Assembly: GCF_905475345.1 (NCBI RefSeq)
Contig: NC_066601.1
Span: forward strand, 4,411,001 to 4,475,000
Origin: Vespula vulgaris
Lineage: Eukaryota; Arthropoda; Insecta; Hymenoptera; Vespidae
Reading direction: 5' to 3'
DNA: 64,000 nucleotides
Below the pieces are notes generated by a model. The model made no database searches, was not told the DNA's origin, and saw only the letters and a program-made list of their open reading frames with translations. Position 1 is the first letter of the stretch. Each line of letters opens with the position of its first letter. Positions 50,010 to 63,966 of the stretch are shown here, piece after piece. The translations under genes were made by a program, and so were the position numbers.

Positions 50010-53000
50010 TTATTTCGTAAAGTTTCTTCTTTCGTGTTTACGTTCGGGTCCTGCAAAAATTATTTAGTGTAAATTATCTAACTAAATTTGTTAACTTCTT
50101 ATATAAAATGCGTTTACATTTTTCTTACCAATAAAGCTTAATAAAACAGGTAAAAAGATTAGCCCGTGCGCAGCACCAAAAAGTACAATTCCCAAATACA
50201 TTCTAAAGTAGAAAATTCGAAATATTTGGCTTTTCGCAAATGCCAATACTGCGATACCCACAAACTTTGTTAAAGTAATACCAGAGAAGACCTAAAATCA
50301 ATAATTTTCTATTATGCGATATTTCCATTCACTCGAATAAATTATTTTCGTTTTAATATGAATAATTTTACTTACGGAACTTCCTGTTAACGAAAGTGCT
50401 TGTGAAGTACGTGCGATTCTTTTACTTTCCGTTGATATTAAATAAGAGTGTACTATATGACTACAAAATTCAACAGAAATTCCAGCAGCCTGTGTAAATA
50501 ATTATACATCGAATAAACTCTTAAGATAAATTCGTAAATAATAGATTTTTTAAGGGACACGATAATACTAACCATAACTAAATTAACTAGAGATACTGCA
50601 TTCAATTGTATATTCCACCAATACATAAGACCACCTAGATCTATAATGATCATTAATACAGTAACAACGACGATAATTGCAGAAAACAATGATATTCCAG
50701 TCAATAATAACGTTACAATAAAAATTACGAACAATGACAAACTTATAGACAGGTATGTTTCTTTCCAGATTGTTAAATATTGTTCGTAAAAAACGTAGAA
50801 AATACTGAAATTATTATAATCAGCAAAGTAGAAGATAATGATTGTGATGGTTTGAACATTCTTACATTTTAATAATTATTTACCTGTATGGAAATACTCT
50901 AATCGTCTGATTACTCAAGTTGGCATTATTAATCATTTTTGTAATATTAGCAGCTATTATTCGTGCGGCTCTTAACGATTCATACCAATCGCTAGATTTT
51001 TTTAAGGGTGTATGATAACCCATAAAGTACGTGTCACCGATATCGGTCAAACCATAACGATCGTAGTAATAATTGATCGCCTAGAAAAGAGATAGTTAAG
51101 GTAGAACGTTAGAAAAAATCTTTATGTACATATACGTTGTTGTATTAATGAAAAATCTTACGTCGAGATAAGAAGGTCTACCAGCTTTAGCACAATCTTC
51201 ATCCGGAATATCAGATACGAAGTAGGAGATATATTTTCGAAAGTATGTTTCATTCGGTCGAAAAGTTTCATTGTTAGTCGGTATTTTACAAGACTTGCAT
51301 GTTTCTAAATTGTTACATATTATAAAAATAATTTATATTTTTGTTGCACGTGACTCGAGGATACGTATTTTAGATATAATAAAATAATTACCTTTTTTGT
51401 GAGGACAGAAGGAACTGTTGCCAGGAAAATATTTACAGCATTTCTCGATGCTCGACCAATCGAAATAATCGTCTATCCACGAAGAGGCAGCTTTCGATAA
51501 ATACGATCTGGAATGAAATAAAATTATAAGTTTCTATCCGTTTAAATGATATGAAATCAAATAAAAGATTAAAACAAATGTAAGTTTAGCTAACATAGAC
51601 GATTGATTTGCTGCGGAATATATTTGGGTGTATAGAGAATCCACGTTACATCGTTGACCACCGCAAATTATATTTTGAACATTGGTGTTACTGTAATTTA
51701 AGCCTTCCGTTACTATAAAATATACAGGTGGTCCCATAGATAACAGATCCTCCATATACTTGAAAATAAGCAAAAAAAGTGGTATGATTTTTCAAGTAAA
51801 AATGATATTACTTTTGTAATTAGTTGTTATCTTGATGTATTACCTGGAAGTACTTTAAAACATATGAGTCTTCAGGCATTGATAATTTCTGATCTAAGCC
51901 AACATCGATGTTAGGAAATACAGCGACGTGAACAGTGAATATAACTATGAAAATAACCAAAACGGCGATTCTAACCGGTTTTTTCATGAGAAACGATGTG
52001 TAGACCTGCTCGAATAGAGTATGAACTAATCCAGCGTTATCAGATTCTACGTGCGATCTTTTATTTGTCGATATGCAGCAGAGCACGTCTAATCGAATTT
52101 GCTGAAAGAGAATTACTTTTATATTTTAAATATTTCTAATATCAATCGCGTTAAAGACAGTTCTTTCCTTTTTTTTCCTTTTTTGTTTTATATTAAACAT
52201 CGACGTTACCTCCGATCTCCGGGAATCCAAAGATAATAAACTAATGAAGGCAGTGATTTGAAGGATGAAATTGATTAGAATAGACAAGGATGCATACATC
52301 GCGAACGTATTAACTGCTGGCATAGATGACAATGTACCTAAAATCATTCATCGCGATTATCGTATTATTCTCATAATGTATTTAGATTCATGATCTTTTT
52401 TATCTTTTTCATCTCACCAATTAGAAAGCAGAATAATTCCGACATGCTAGTTAATAACATAGAAGGTCCAACCTTGGCTGTGATTCTACCTAAATGTTCT
52501 GGTATCGATTCTTCCGGATGTTTACGATTTCTTTGATATGTTTGCACCAAAATAAAAATATTATCGACTCCAACAGCTAGTACTAGGAATGGAATTACCT
52601 GCGTACGATTATCGATATGAAAAACATTCTTCGTTAAGAATTTTGTTTGTCCATTTATAAAAAGTAAAAATATGATAAAAAATATAATTACCTCGATCGT
52701 AAGCAAAGTAGTAGGTACACCTATGTATCCGAAAATTCCCAGTGAAGAAGCTACCGATGCAATTACTATAATAATACCACCAATACTTACGACAATTTTA
52801 CTCGAACCCTAAAAAATAATTAGATCGATTTTTAATTCACTGTTATAGTTATCGAATTTATGTATATATTTAAGAATAATGTATTACAAAACATTTTCTA
52901 ATGGAGCCTCTCATTTTTCCTAAGGCAAACGAGATATAGAGGAACATAAGTAGATAACTAATTATCATTGTCTTCACTTCTGCCTTCGACGTTCTATCTA

Positions 53001-56000
53001 ATTCATCTTGAATAGATTTTTCTGTTACGTAGGCCACATCCATAAAATCAGGTTTATCATGTATTATCCATTCCTTCATAAAATTGATAAACCTTTATTC
53101 CACAGAAGAAGAAAATTTTATGAATGAAATTTTTATTATTAATCGATTTCTTGGTCGTTTTATTGTACGGTTATAATTATTTATCAATTTTCAACAATTG
53201 TACAAATCTTGAAGGACGCGTCTAAAAGTTAGCCACACTCCATACTTTGTTGGTAATCAATAAGAATTTTTTTTTAACCCTTATATCAGGCAACATCTTT
53301 ACACATACTTGTAAAAAAATTTGTAGACTATTGTAAGGAGCTTCCAACCCCTGACAGTAGGCAATACTTTCGTGCATGAATGTAATACAGTATTGCCTAA
53401 TAGAAGGATTAAAAAAATCTTATTAATAGATATGACTTGTCACGATTATCGACGAAGTGTAGAGTGTTGTAATCTTTTTTTAAAGGTATACAGTAAAATA
53501 ATACCTTTCTTCCCATTTGATAACGGGCTTGAGTCTTTTCTCATCTAGATGATTATTTATTAAAAATGATAGAATCAATCCGTTCGCTTTTATATAATCC
53601 GAAGAATCATAATGAAATTCATTTTCTTTTAAGAATCCGCCAACTGCTAAAGCAGGAAAGATTGGCCCTTTGTACGGAGCCATGCATTCCGGATTAAATG
53701 CATTTCTGAAATATATTTTATACAGTCAACATTCATTCGTAGTAAAACATTTATTTCTGACACTTACTGCATGCACTTGTAAAGATGATCCAAATAATTG
53801 ATCTCGTATCCTTTGACTTGTGAAATTTGATTAAATATTGATATATTGTTTTGGAAATATCCCCATACACTTTGCACTGTACAATAAGATACGGACATTG
53901 GACCAAGAAAATCATTGTAAACGGGTGCATAACAGTAACGTTCCAGGCTCTCGTTAGTCTCACGACCAAGCTACGAACGAATGTATCTCATAAATCTTTT
54001 AATTATTAAGTGACAACTTAATAAATGAATTACCTGTAAAACTTTTTCTTGAAGATCATAAACCGCTAATAAAAACGTTTTGTTAAAGACCGGTCCATAT
54101 TCTTGAATACCATTCGACGTATTGTGTAAGATCTATAACACATTTCGATTACTCTTCGGAAAGATATCTCGGCTAATTGTTATCAAAACTAAGAAAAAAC
54201 ACCGTACGTACCTTATCGATACCAACAGGCTTTATATAAATTTGTTCGGTTCTATAAAATGGGCGGAAATGTGTATCAAAATAATTCTTCTCTATTCTCG
54301 ATCTGCTATCGGGTGATGCCCATATTTCTATCGGATTCACCGTTATAACGAGATATTTAAAGCCATAACTCATTCCCAAAACCGCATAAGACGAAATGAA
54401 CAACGAGAGTACTGGATATGTCGCAAATACTGTTGATTCGATCGGCATAGCATTAATTTACGTATATGATATTAAAAAAAATTGATTTACAATGAAATAC
54501 GCGATCGCGTATCGGAGTTACCTTTTCCCCACGAATAAAAACATCCTTCGAAGATACCTCGAAAGATTCTACTACAATCCGTTTTTGTTTCCGAATGATT
54601 TTCATCATTGTGATTTTCATTGAAACCTGCATAAAATGACTTCGTCAGTATTTAACGATCAAACGATTAATTTATAAACAAATAATCAGAATCTATCGGT
54701 TACAATACATACCTAATTTTTTTGATATCTTTTTAAATATTGTTAGATATAAATAAATGGCAATAACCACCGTCGTAACAAATACGATGACAATTGCAGC
54801 GACAATTCCATAACCATTTTTACCCAAGATGGTAAAATTATCGGAATCGATCTTTAGTTTCGTTACGGGACAAGCTGTAGGACAATCGACGCAACTGCAG
54901 CTAAGCGAGGAATTCTGTTTACATAGAAACAAAAAACAAAACGAAAAGAAAAATTAGATATATTTCATTGAAACGTTATGAAAAAGTGTACAACTTCAAT
55001 TATATTTTTTAGAACTCACATCGTAAGGCTCGCTACACGGTTTGACGACTGCGGTCCAAGGATCATCGTGCCAAATATCGGGACGATCATAGATATTATT
55101 AATTTGAAAGGGTACGAAATTGTTATCAGATACGCTGTTCATAAAGTCGTACCATCTTAAAAAAGAAAAGAATATGCGACTGGTGTTCCGATTGCATGTA
55201 AATATGTAAAAAAAAAAAAAAGATCTAGGACTCACTTTCTTGCTGTACATCTGCTCGCACCGTGAGAACCACAGGCCAAATCCATCGCCAAACCACCACT
55301 GGACGGATTAATTACGTTTTTACACGATTCAAACGTTTTATTTATAAATTCTTCGGCCACGTGTATCTAAAATAAAAGCACGATTTTTCTGACGTTGCGT
55401 TAACCCCAATTAAAAATCTTTTATTTCTTTTATCTTCATTCAGTTGTGACATAAAAATCGATCGTGCGATAAAAAATATTTTCATTTCATTTCATTTATA
55501 TTCAGTTAATCACCTCGAGTTCTTCGATGTAATGAAAACCGTTTTCATTTATTTTGGACTTGGTGACTTTCATAAATCGGCTCTGATTCATACTGCAGGA
55601 GTAATCGCATATGTGTCGAAATATATTTTTTAAACACGTGGTACATCTGCCAAAGACACCTTCGGCCATATTCATATTCGAATGGATGGTAAAAATTTGC
55701 TCGGCACTGCAGCAAGTTAACGGATCGTCTAACGAACAAACGGACATGTTTAGCAGGTAACCACATGTAAAGTGGAAAATTTGAATTTCACGAATAGAGA
55801 TTATACTGACCGGTATTCTCGAAAAAATGTGGACATCTTCTTCGTAAGATATCCGTAGCAGTTTCATTGCCGATTGGTCGAGCAGGATCGTTTGACACGC
55901 ACGTTCGGATCTTAGTATTACTTTTTCCACATTCACCATACCAAACGCAAGTATTTTTTCCATAAATTGGTACACACACATTGTATAACACGATTAAGAA

Positions 56001-56024
56001 AAAAACTAGATTTAGAGTCTTCAT
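50010..56024 (-). CDS. NPC1: NPC intracellular cholesterol transporter 1
   Basis: NPC1 moves cholesterol out of late endosomes and lysosomes; insects need it for sterol use and ecdysteroid synthesis. Twenty-three exons run from the ATG at 56024 to the stop at 50010. The larger ones are 56024-55811, 55728-55514, 54914-54713, 54429-54212, 53970-53768, 53705-53505, 53092-52888, 52101-51844 and 50804-50573. The product is 1260 aa, against 1278 in human. Residues 1-22 are a signal peptide. The Cys-rich N-terminal sterol-binding domain (C-V-W-Y-G-E-C-G onward) runs to about residue 250, then a helix lies at about 265-290. The sterol-sensing domain spans about 616-785, with P-F-L-V-L-A-V-G-V-D-N-I-F at 685-697. 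The second and third lumenal domains follow (G-P-P-V-Y-F-I-V, S-S-W-I-D-D-Y-F-D-W), and the last helices end in F-L-P-V-L-L-S-F-I-G. The short tail ends N-F-T-K, without an obvious dileucine signal. Whether it is the NPC1a or NPC1b type was not settled. Confidence 0.96.
53278..53408. mobile_element. Possible short piggyBac-type MITE in an NPC1 intron
   Basis: A 131-base segment is flanked on both sides by TTAA (53274-53277 and 53409-53412), the target duplication of piggyBac-type elements. The ends are inverted: CCCTTATATCAGGCAA on the left and, reading inward from the right, TCCTTCTATTAGGCAA, matching at 13 of 16 positions. A further 11-base hairpin (TAGGCAATACT at 53358-53368 with its complement at 53389-53399) lies near the right end. 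There is no transposase. The host intron (53093-53504) is about 412 bases, much longer than most NPC1 introns. TTAA is common in AT-rich DNA, so the assignment is tentative. Confidence 0.42.
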
Positions 56025-59000
56025 AATTAACACGGATAAAAACAAAAAATACTCCTGTCGTCTCTTGCGAGAATAAAATAAAATCAATAACTAGAAAACT
56101 TAGATATTGATCAAAATTATGTTAAACGAAAAAAAGTAGAAAGAAATTAACTAAAAAAAAAAAAAAAGAAAAAGATTACGTCGTTCGCTTTGTCTTCATT
56201 CTTGACGCATTTCCTAGAAACGATCGAAAGCTATTCCCGCTTTGACTGGCGTTCCGATCGATCGTCCGAACGAGACGTTTCATGTTCTCGATATCAGGTC
56301 AAAGTTTTATACTTAAGCGAGACTCCTTATCTCGCAGGTGACCACTTCGATGGACCGTTTATCGATGTCAGTAATTTTCTTACAAAGTCTTTACTTTTCT
56401 CTCAACATGTACACGTTCTCTATCACTATTTCATGATTTTAAGTTAAACTTTAGAATGTGTAAAACAACATTACTAATTGCCGAGAACGATAACTTTACG
56501 ATAACCAATCCTCGTTTAATTTTTATCAGAATATCTGAAACACCTGCGCGACTTCCTTATCGCTTTGTCGTCGGACCAGCGATAACATTTATTTCTTTTA
56601 TAACTTACGTGTCTATAAAATTTCACATTACAGAGAATTATATATATATATATATATAAGGTTAAATAACAACAAGATCAATAGTTGATTAAGTTGAGAA
56701 GAAATATTTTCGATTAAAGAGAAAAATATTATTTTATAAGATATTGCAACTTGTGGTAAGTCTATAGACACGTGTATCAGTTTTTTGATATAAGATAACA
56801 GAAAATATTGAAAGCTTAAAAATTATCCAAAAAAAAAAAAAAGAAAGTTGAAAGCAATAACTTTTATCTTACATTTGAAAGAGTAGACAAAAAGTAGGAG
56901 TAACATTGAATAAAAATACGCGCATGATTTCCATAATGAATAATCATATTTTAATGACTCAATGATTGTACAAATGGGTCACTCTTAAACGTCTCCGCTT
57001 AACCGAGGAACAATAACAATAAATACAGCAATCATCGTAATCATAATATTCATTACTGATATATCGTTACGTAATTAGATGAAAACGGAAACGAGATTCT
57101 TGTGCTGTATTTTCCATTCATACGTACAGTTAAGATTCTTTTCACCTTGGTTCATCACTCAACGTTTTACATCAACGAAAGGAAGAGATTTTTCTTTCGA
57201 AAGACTCGTTATATCGTCTTTACATAGCCTTAATCTTCGTTTCGTTATAGCTCGAACCCCCCTCCCAATATTTTCCCCCTATCCCCTTGTCTACCCAACC
57301 CTTACACCCTATTTATATAATCTACTACCCCAAATCCACTGAGTTTTACAAGACGCAAATTGCGTTTTCTCTCAGTTTTTTTTCTCTTTCTCTTTCTCCC
57401 TCTCTCCCCCTCTCCCTCTCCCTTTCTTTCCCTGTCTCTCTCTCTCTCTCCCTCTTTCTCTTTCTCTCTCTATTCCCCGATATATTCGGTGTCCATAATT
57501 ATAATACCGAAGGTATCGCCATATCATAATCAAATATATTATGTTCAACGGTAGCGATAAAGTTTATATCAATAAAATTTCTGGAAGAATGTCAATAATG
57601 TAATAGACGATAATCGTTCGACGATCCGTTGCGACCGGGGCGAAAAATATGAAACTCGGTACTAGGCCAACTATTGGGATACGTCTCCGAGCTAGAGATT
57701 CTATTATCAGCGAGCATTCCTTTAACCGCTCGTCCTCGTCTTCGAGGTTCCTTTCTTAATGTTTTAATCGAAAGAAAAAGATTTACATAACGTATGTATA
57801 TTATTATATAATCTCTCTCCTATATCGTCGTTATCTCTATAAATCCGAAAATGTAATAGAGAAAAATTACGAGGATTCCGTTATGGGGAAGAATGTATTT
57901 CTCTCTCTTTCTCTCTGACTCTCTCGCTCTTACTCTTACTCGATTCGAATCGTCGTACTCATCGAGAAGAGTAGCTTTCTTCGAGCCTCCCGCTTGATTT
58001 CTTTTCCTTCTCGAGTAGAGGGTGTCAGAATACTTTTTCAATGCGTGCACCTATACCTCGAGTATAGGTAGAAAAAAAGTATCTGCACCGTGAAAGTATC
58101 GATGATAATAATAAAGCTCGCAAAGAAAAAAAAATAATTGACAAATGAGATCATCCCATCTTCTTCGACGTACGAAAGGCGCGTTCGAGATCGCTGCGTC
58201 TCTTATTTTACTTTTGAGCTATCCAACGGAGAAAAGAAAGCTCCTTTTATTCTATCTATTATTTTTCCTGTCCTTTATCATTTGAATTATTCATTGATTG
58301 TCGTCTCTCGTGGAATAATTATGTGCGAAATCGACAACGAAATTAAATTCGCTAATCTCAATCGCGCAATTTAATCCGCTAATCGCCCGTATTTCTTTCT
58401 ACAACGTTCGCGATATCGAGCGAAATCAAAGGATAAAGTTATTCTCGTAGAGAGGCATCGATATCGGCTATCGAAATTAATAGTACGATGACTCGAAACT
58501 TTCTACTTGACGCTGAATCTCGAGCGATTTTATCGACGTATTCTACCTCGTTTATCAATAGACGTCGAAGATTCAAGCTGGGGGCTTATCGAAGCGTCTA
58601 CCATCTACGTACGTACGCCTCTCTCTCTCTCTGTTTCTTTATTTTTTTTTCTCGATTGAATGGAAATCAACCGAGGAATTTCTTCTCGGATGACGATGCT
58701 AATTCTTTGTCCGTCCATTCTGGGACGAGGAGAAAAAGGAATGTCGACTCCCGCTTGGAGACGCGCCTCGACAGAATTTATACAATAAAATTTATATATA
58801 GTAGATAATGCAATAATTCGAGCAACAGAAGGTCCTTCGTAAATTCTTAAATCTGCGCGTGTGTGTCACCTATATTAATTAGTATGTAATTTTCTTATTA
58901 TTTTTTTTTTCGCTGTCAGATCTTAACCGATGCCTTAATTAGTTATACTTTATGTATGCGCGCTTGTGTGTGTTTCTGTGTACGTGTCCGTGATCGTGTA

Positions 59001-62000
59001 TTCATTTGCATGTACGGTTTGAACGTGTGTTAAGTGTATCTTTATATTACATATCGAATCATCGTCTGCTTCAAACTTTTCATAATCGTCGCATATTTCG
59101 CGACTATTCTTCTCATCTCACTTTCTCTCTCTCTCTCTCTTCTGTTTTTCTCACTCTCATTTTTTTATTTCCTTTCACGAACGTTTATCTCTACGTTAAG
59201 GTTTCTTAGACCTTGAAATTACGTACTAAGGACCTCCAGTACTCCACGATGTTCTTCAGCCTCTGTGTCTTCTCTTCGTCGAGCTCCGTCAATGTTTGAC
59301 TCATCGACGTGTCTCACGTGCTCTCATTCATTTTTTCTCCCATCTTTCTTCCTTCCTTCCTTTCACTTTTTCTAGGATCGACAATACGGATCATTATCGC
59401 GCAATATTCGACAGAACTCTCATTTGAATAGTTCCCTTTATCCTCTTGTCTTCCGTCATGCGATTCGAACTGACTTTGAGAAGCATCGAAATAGCAAATG
59501 ACAAACGTTCAGTATCTAATCGTCCGAGAAAAAAGAAAATTCTTTCTGTGATATCATAATATCGATCGACAATTACTTTTCTTAGTTGCAAAACTTTATA
59601 TGTAATTGTTATATAAATTACAATTCGCAAGAAAAAAAAAAGGAAAGAATCTTTTAACAATACGTAAAAACAATCGACGCTGCTCATTGTCAGAGCTTTG
59701 CATTCCAAACATCTCGTCACGATCCTCGTACACCCTGTTTCTAATATCGCGATTTGACAGGCCTTTGTGAAACCGGGCGTCCGATTTTAAGGAAGAAGAA
59801 AAGAAAGAGCTTGCACTTGATGACGCGCTTTTTATCGATACCAGACTCGGCCGATCGTCAATAACGGATCTATAAAGAGAACTGTATTCTTTTAAATCGA
59901 TCTCTCTTACTTTCGTGTGAACGCGACTTTTCACGTGAACTTGCAGAAAATGATAGCACCCGACGTTGGAAGAAAAAAAGCTAAAGAAAAGACAAACAAA
60001 AAAAGAAGGAAAAAATGGGGTTTAGCCATTAGAATCGTAACGGAATTTCGATAGAGATTGTCGTTTGTGCCATTTTAATTAGAGAAAGCTCAACGCGTTA
60101 TTCAAGGGGACCTGCCTGTTACGCATCGAGATTTATGATTTTACAATATTTATTATCTCGCACGTGTGCGATCGTGTCTTCTCAAATTCTCTAATAAGGA
60201 TCGAACAAGGACCGAATGTGTATCCACTGGAGTAAGGCAATAATCGATTACTTTCCTAATTAATTTCGTAATTGATCAATAATTTTCTTCGAGATTAATC
60301 ATTCATTTGTAATCGATAATCAATAATCCGTAACCAATAATCGTAAAACGTATGAATGTACTACGACCTTTATGAAATTTTGAAAGATATCGATGGAAAT
60401 CAATGACATAGAAAACAAATGTGTATAGTCGTATGTTCAATATTTCTTTAACACATTGCTAATCTTTTTAGTCGATCATAAATAGTACGGTAATGCTGAT
60501 TGATGCTAATTCCTGATTGATAATAATCATTCGTTTTCATTATTCATTCATCTGTTACCGATTACTCAATAATTATAATCATCGACGATTATTAATTGAT
60601 TATAGTTTGCCCAACTCCAATTCGCACGCGTAAAAATGAAATTTTCGTTGAGATCCGAGATAAGCACCGACGACTTTGTACTGAAATGTGCCTGCACATG
60701 TGTGTACCGTCTCATAAAAATATACGCTTCGTATTTGAGATAGAATGATCTAAAGTAAAATGAAGTGTACAATCTCAAATGGGCGTTCTATAAGCTCGCC
60801 TGTACAGAGAGTAGCCTTTAAATATCGCGAATATACATACAAGTTATGTGTGTCTGTCTGTATATATATGTATATGTATAGATCTATTAATAAATACATC
60901 ATAATAATTACATCACCGACGGATACGCTAATAATTGACGGGATTCTACAAGTATCGATTAAATATCGAATGAGCCAATTTATTCGTTATGAAGTCTAAT
61001 CGGTACGGAAATCATAACGATGATGCTCTCTTCTGTATTTTTATTCTTTCTTTCCTGCTTTTTTTTCTTTTTTTTTTTTAATCTTTTTCTTCATTTTTTT
61101 TTTCATTTTTTTTCATTTTTTTTTATTTTTTTTTATTTTTTTTTTATTAAGAGATCCTTATTTGCGAGTATCGTTAAATTTGCGTTACACATTCGAGTTC
61201 GAGATAACATCGAGTTTGATATTTGTTCCCCGTAGATCTCGAAGAGCAAAAATAAAATGTTCGTATTCCCTTAGAATGGAGTACGTTAAATACGAAAATT
61301 TCATTATAGGATTTCATGTAGGATAATAAAGAAAAAAAATCTTTTCGGTCCGGATTTGTCTATGCAGATAATATCCAAGACGTTTTGACGAGATCGGCCG
61401 ACTACGTAATCACACTAATAATCGCGTGCTCTCTTTCTTTCTCCTCTCGTCGCGCGCGGCATTGTTGACCGACTTATATTATATATATGTATGTATGTAT
61501 ATATGTATGTATTATATTATGCTTACGAGTGACGTATCCAAACATCAATGTCGCGCAATCATTTAATTCCTAGTGTAATAACGATCCGAATCGACAATGT
61601 CGAACAACGCTCTTCTCCCCATTCTTTAGTTTCTCTCTCTTTCGTCCACCCTTTCTCTCTCTCCCTCTCTCTCTCTACTCAAACTTTTTATTTCTAACTC
61701 TGCCTCTTCCTTCGTTTCTTTCTTTTTTTTATTTTTGTATTTTTTCCTTTATTTTCGACGAACGTAACAAAAGTGATAATAATTAAGTTACGAGAGAAAT
61801 AAGAATGAAAATCGTCTCTACGACGTCAGTCTACTCGCCACGCTCGAACGGAAGATCGACTTTGCGAATTGTGCGACGACAGTATATATCAAAGTCTGAG
61901 TATTAAGTGTACTATCAAATTCCATTAAATTACTAATTAATTCCAGTCCATCGTTAAATACTGGCTGACGATCTTCGGCACGATTGTCATGGCAAGATTA

Positions 62001-62840
62001 AGAAGAACCAAACTGGCAACGACGAACTCGAACGTAGTACATACCTACATATAGAAATCTATCGCGACGTATGTACGGCCGGAGTCTCGACGATCTCGAA
62101 GAAAAAATCGAAGAGGATAACGCGGATCACGTGGATTGGCGGGACTCGAATTATTATTATTTTATATATATATATATATAAGAGGGGAACCCCTCCTGTC
62201 GATTGTAGGAACGAACTGAATTCTAATCTTGCAACGTATCCCAACGAATTAATTTATAGATCGTTCGATCCTTCATTTTACGAGACGATATGCATCGATA
62301 AATTATGAAAGTGTTTTTGATTGGAAGTCGAAAGTATTTATTATATGGACAAATCATTTTTATCGTTCATCTTCTGTTACGTCTTAATTCTATAAATTAT
62401 TTCATCGAATCAATTTCATAATCGACGACACATATGTTTACCCGAATATCGACGTTAAAGATTTGTAAGACGTTTTTTTGTAAAACGAATACCGTAAGGG
62501 ATACGAACAGAGATTTATCAGACAGAAACATTTCCTTGTTCGCAGAGGAATCCTCGTGGAGTGCTCGTTGTTTCTCCTTTCTTATTTTCTCTCTCTCACT
62601 TTTTCGATCTCTCTCTCCTCTCTCTCTCCATTTCGTTCTCTTTTCTTTCTCTCCATTTTTTTTGTTTACTAACGACAAAGAAGATCACGCGATTTCGTTC
62701 GTTCGATAAAATCGATTCGGCGGTTCGGCCGTGCCACGCGCGATTTTCCTAATTAACGTCATCTATTAATCCAAGTTATGTGTTAAACGTGTATGCGTGT
62801 CTATAAGTGAGAATGTTTGCGTGAAACGAGTCCGTGTAGA

Positions 62841-62863
62841 TTTGTGTGTGTGTGTGTGTGTGT
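62841..62863. repeat. (GT)n microsatellite
   Basis: A nearly pure GT dinucleotide run. Confidence 0.9.
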
Positions 62864-63640
62864 CTATGGCTGCTTTCATTTCTTTTCTTCGTGTCTCGTT
62901 TCACGCGCATGTTAACGTGTATATGAGTGTGTACGTATATGTATCCGTATGTGTGTCTGTATTTTTATATTTATATATATTCTTGGTTGTAGGTATTCAT
63001 CTATGTGGATACTTTCTGTCGTCTAATTTACACGAATTAATCCTTCGATACCGGCTTAAATTTATCGTAATACCCATTAACAACGTGTTTATATATCGGA
63101 TATCGTTTAGTTCTCTGCCGATGTTTTTGGTGTTCCTCGTGCTCGTTCGTTTCGCAGTTTAATTTATCAGTTTTCTTTTTCTTTTTTTTCTTCTTTTTTT
63201 TTTCTTCTTTAATAATAAATTCTATGAGCTCCTTTAAGATCGTTTCTTCTCTTTCGTTCACTCTCGTTTCTTCTCTCTTTTATCTTTTTTTTTTAATCTT
63301 TGTTCTACTTATTCATTTTTTCCTTTATCACGTATCGCGACAAGCTCGGTAAGAAATTCGCATTCGACCTCGCGCATCCAGACCATTTCGTTTTTTTTCT
63401 TTTTATATATTATAAGTAACGTTAAAAATAAAGTCTGCTATATCGGTGAGGAAGTCCGAGTTCGAAAGCGAGTCAATGCATGTTCTCTGTCTCTCTCTTC
63501 TCTCTCTTTCTCTCTTTCTCTGTATCTATTTTTATGGTTTTTTTTTTTTTTTGCGAAACTAACCCGGGGAAACCGTGGTCGACGAACAATAAAATTCATA
63601 AACTTCCCCTACCCCAACTCTTTAGTTTCCATATGTATAA

Positions 63641-63725
63641 TATATATATATATGCATATATATATATGTATATATTATACAATTATACAAGCATATATAT
63701 ATATATATTTATATATATAATATAT
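63641..63725. repeat. (TA)n-rich array
   Basis: TA runs separated by short spacers. Similar ATATAT tracts are common in this half of the window. Confidence 0.85.
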
Positions 63726-63885
63726 ACGACTTCTTTTAATTGATTCTTTATATCGCTACGATTATTCGGTACATCGTCGTTTTTTCTCAGATTTATCTTT
63801 CGTTATAATGTGTAATAATAATGGTAATAATAATGATCATTGGTGTGACAATGATCACGATAATGCCAATGGCGAATACTAATAT

Positions 63886-63926
63886 TAATAATTATAATAA
63901 TTATAATAACAATAATGATAATAATG

Positions 63927-63964
<38 letters not shown>
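63886..63964. repeat. (TAA)n / (AAT)n repeat at the right edge
   Basis: Imperfect TAATAA/AATGATA units pass into a pure TAA array ending at about 63964. Confidence 0.9.

Positions 63965-63966
<2 letters not shown>

Noticed and set aside
61055..61145. Phe-rich open frame
   Set aside because: A translation of T-rich tracts; not a gene.
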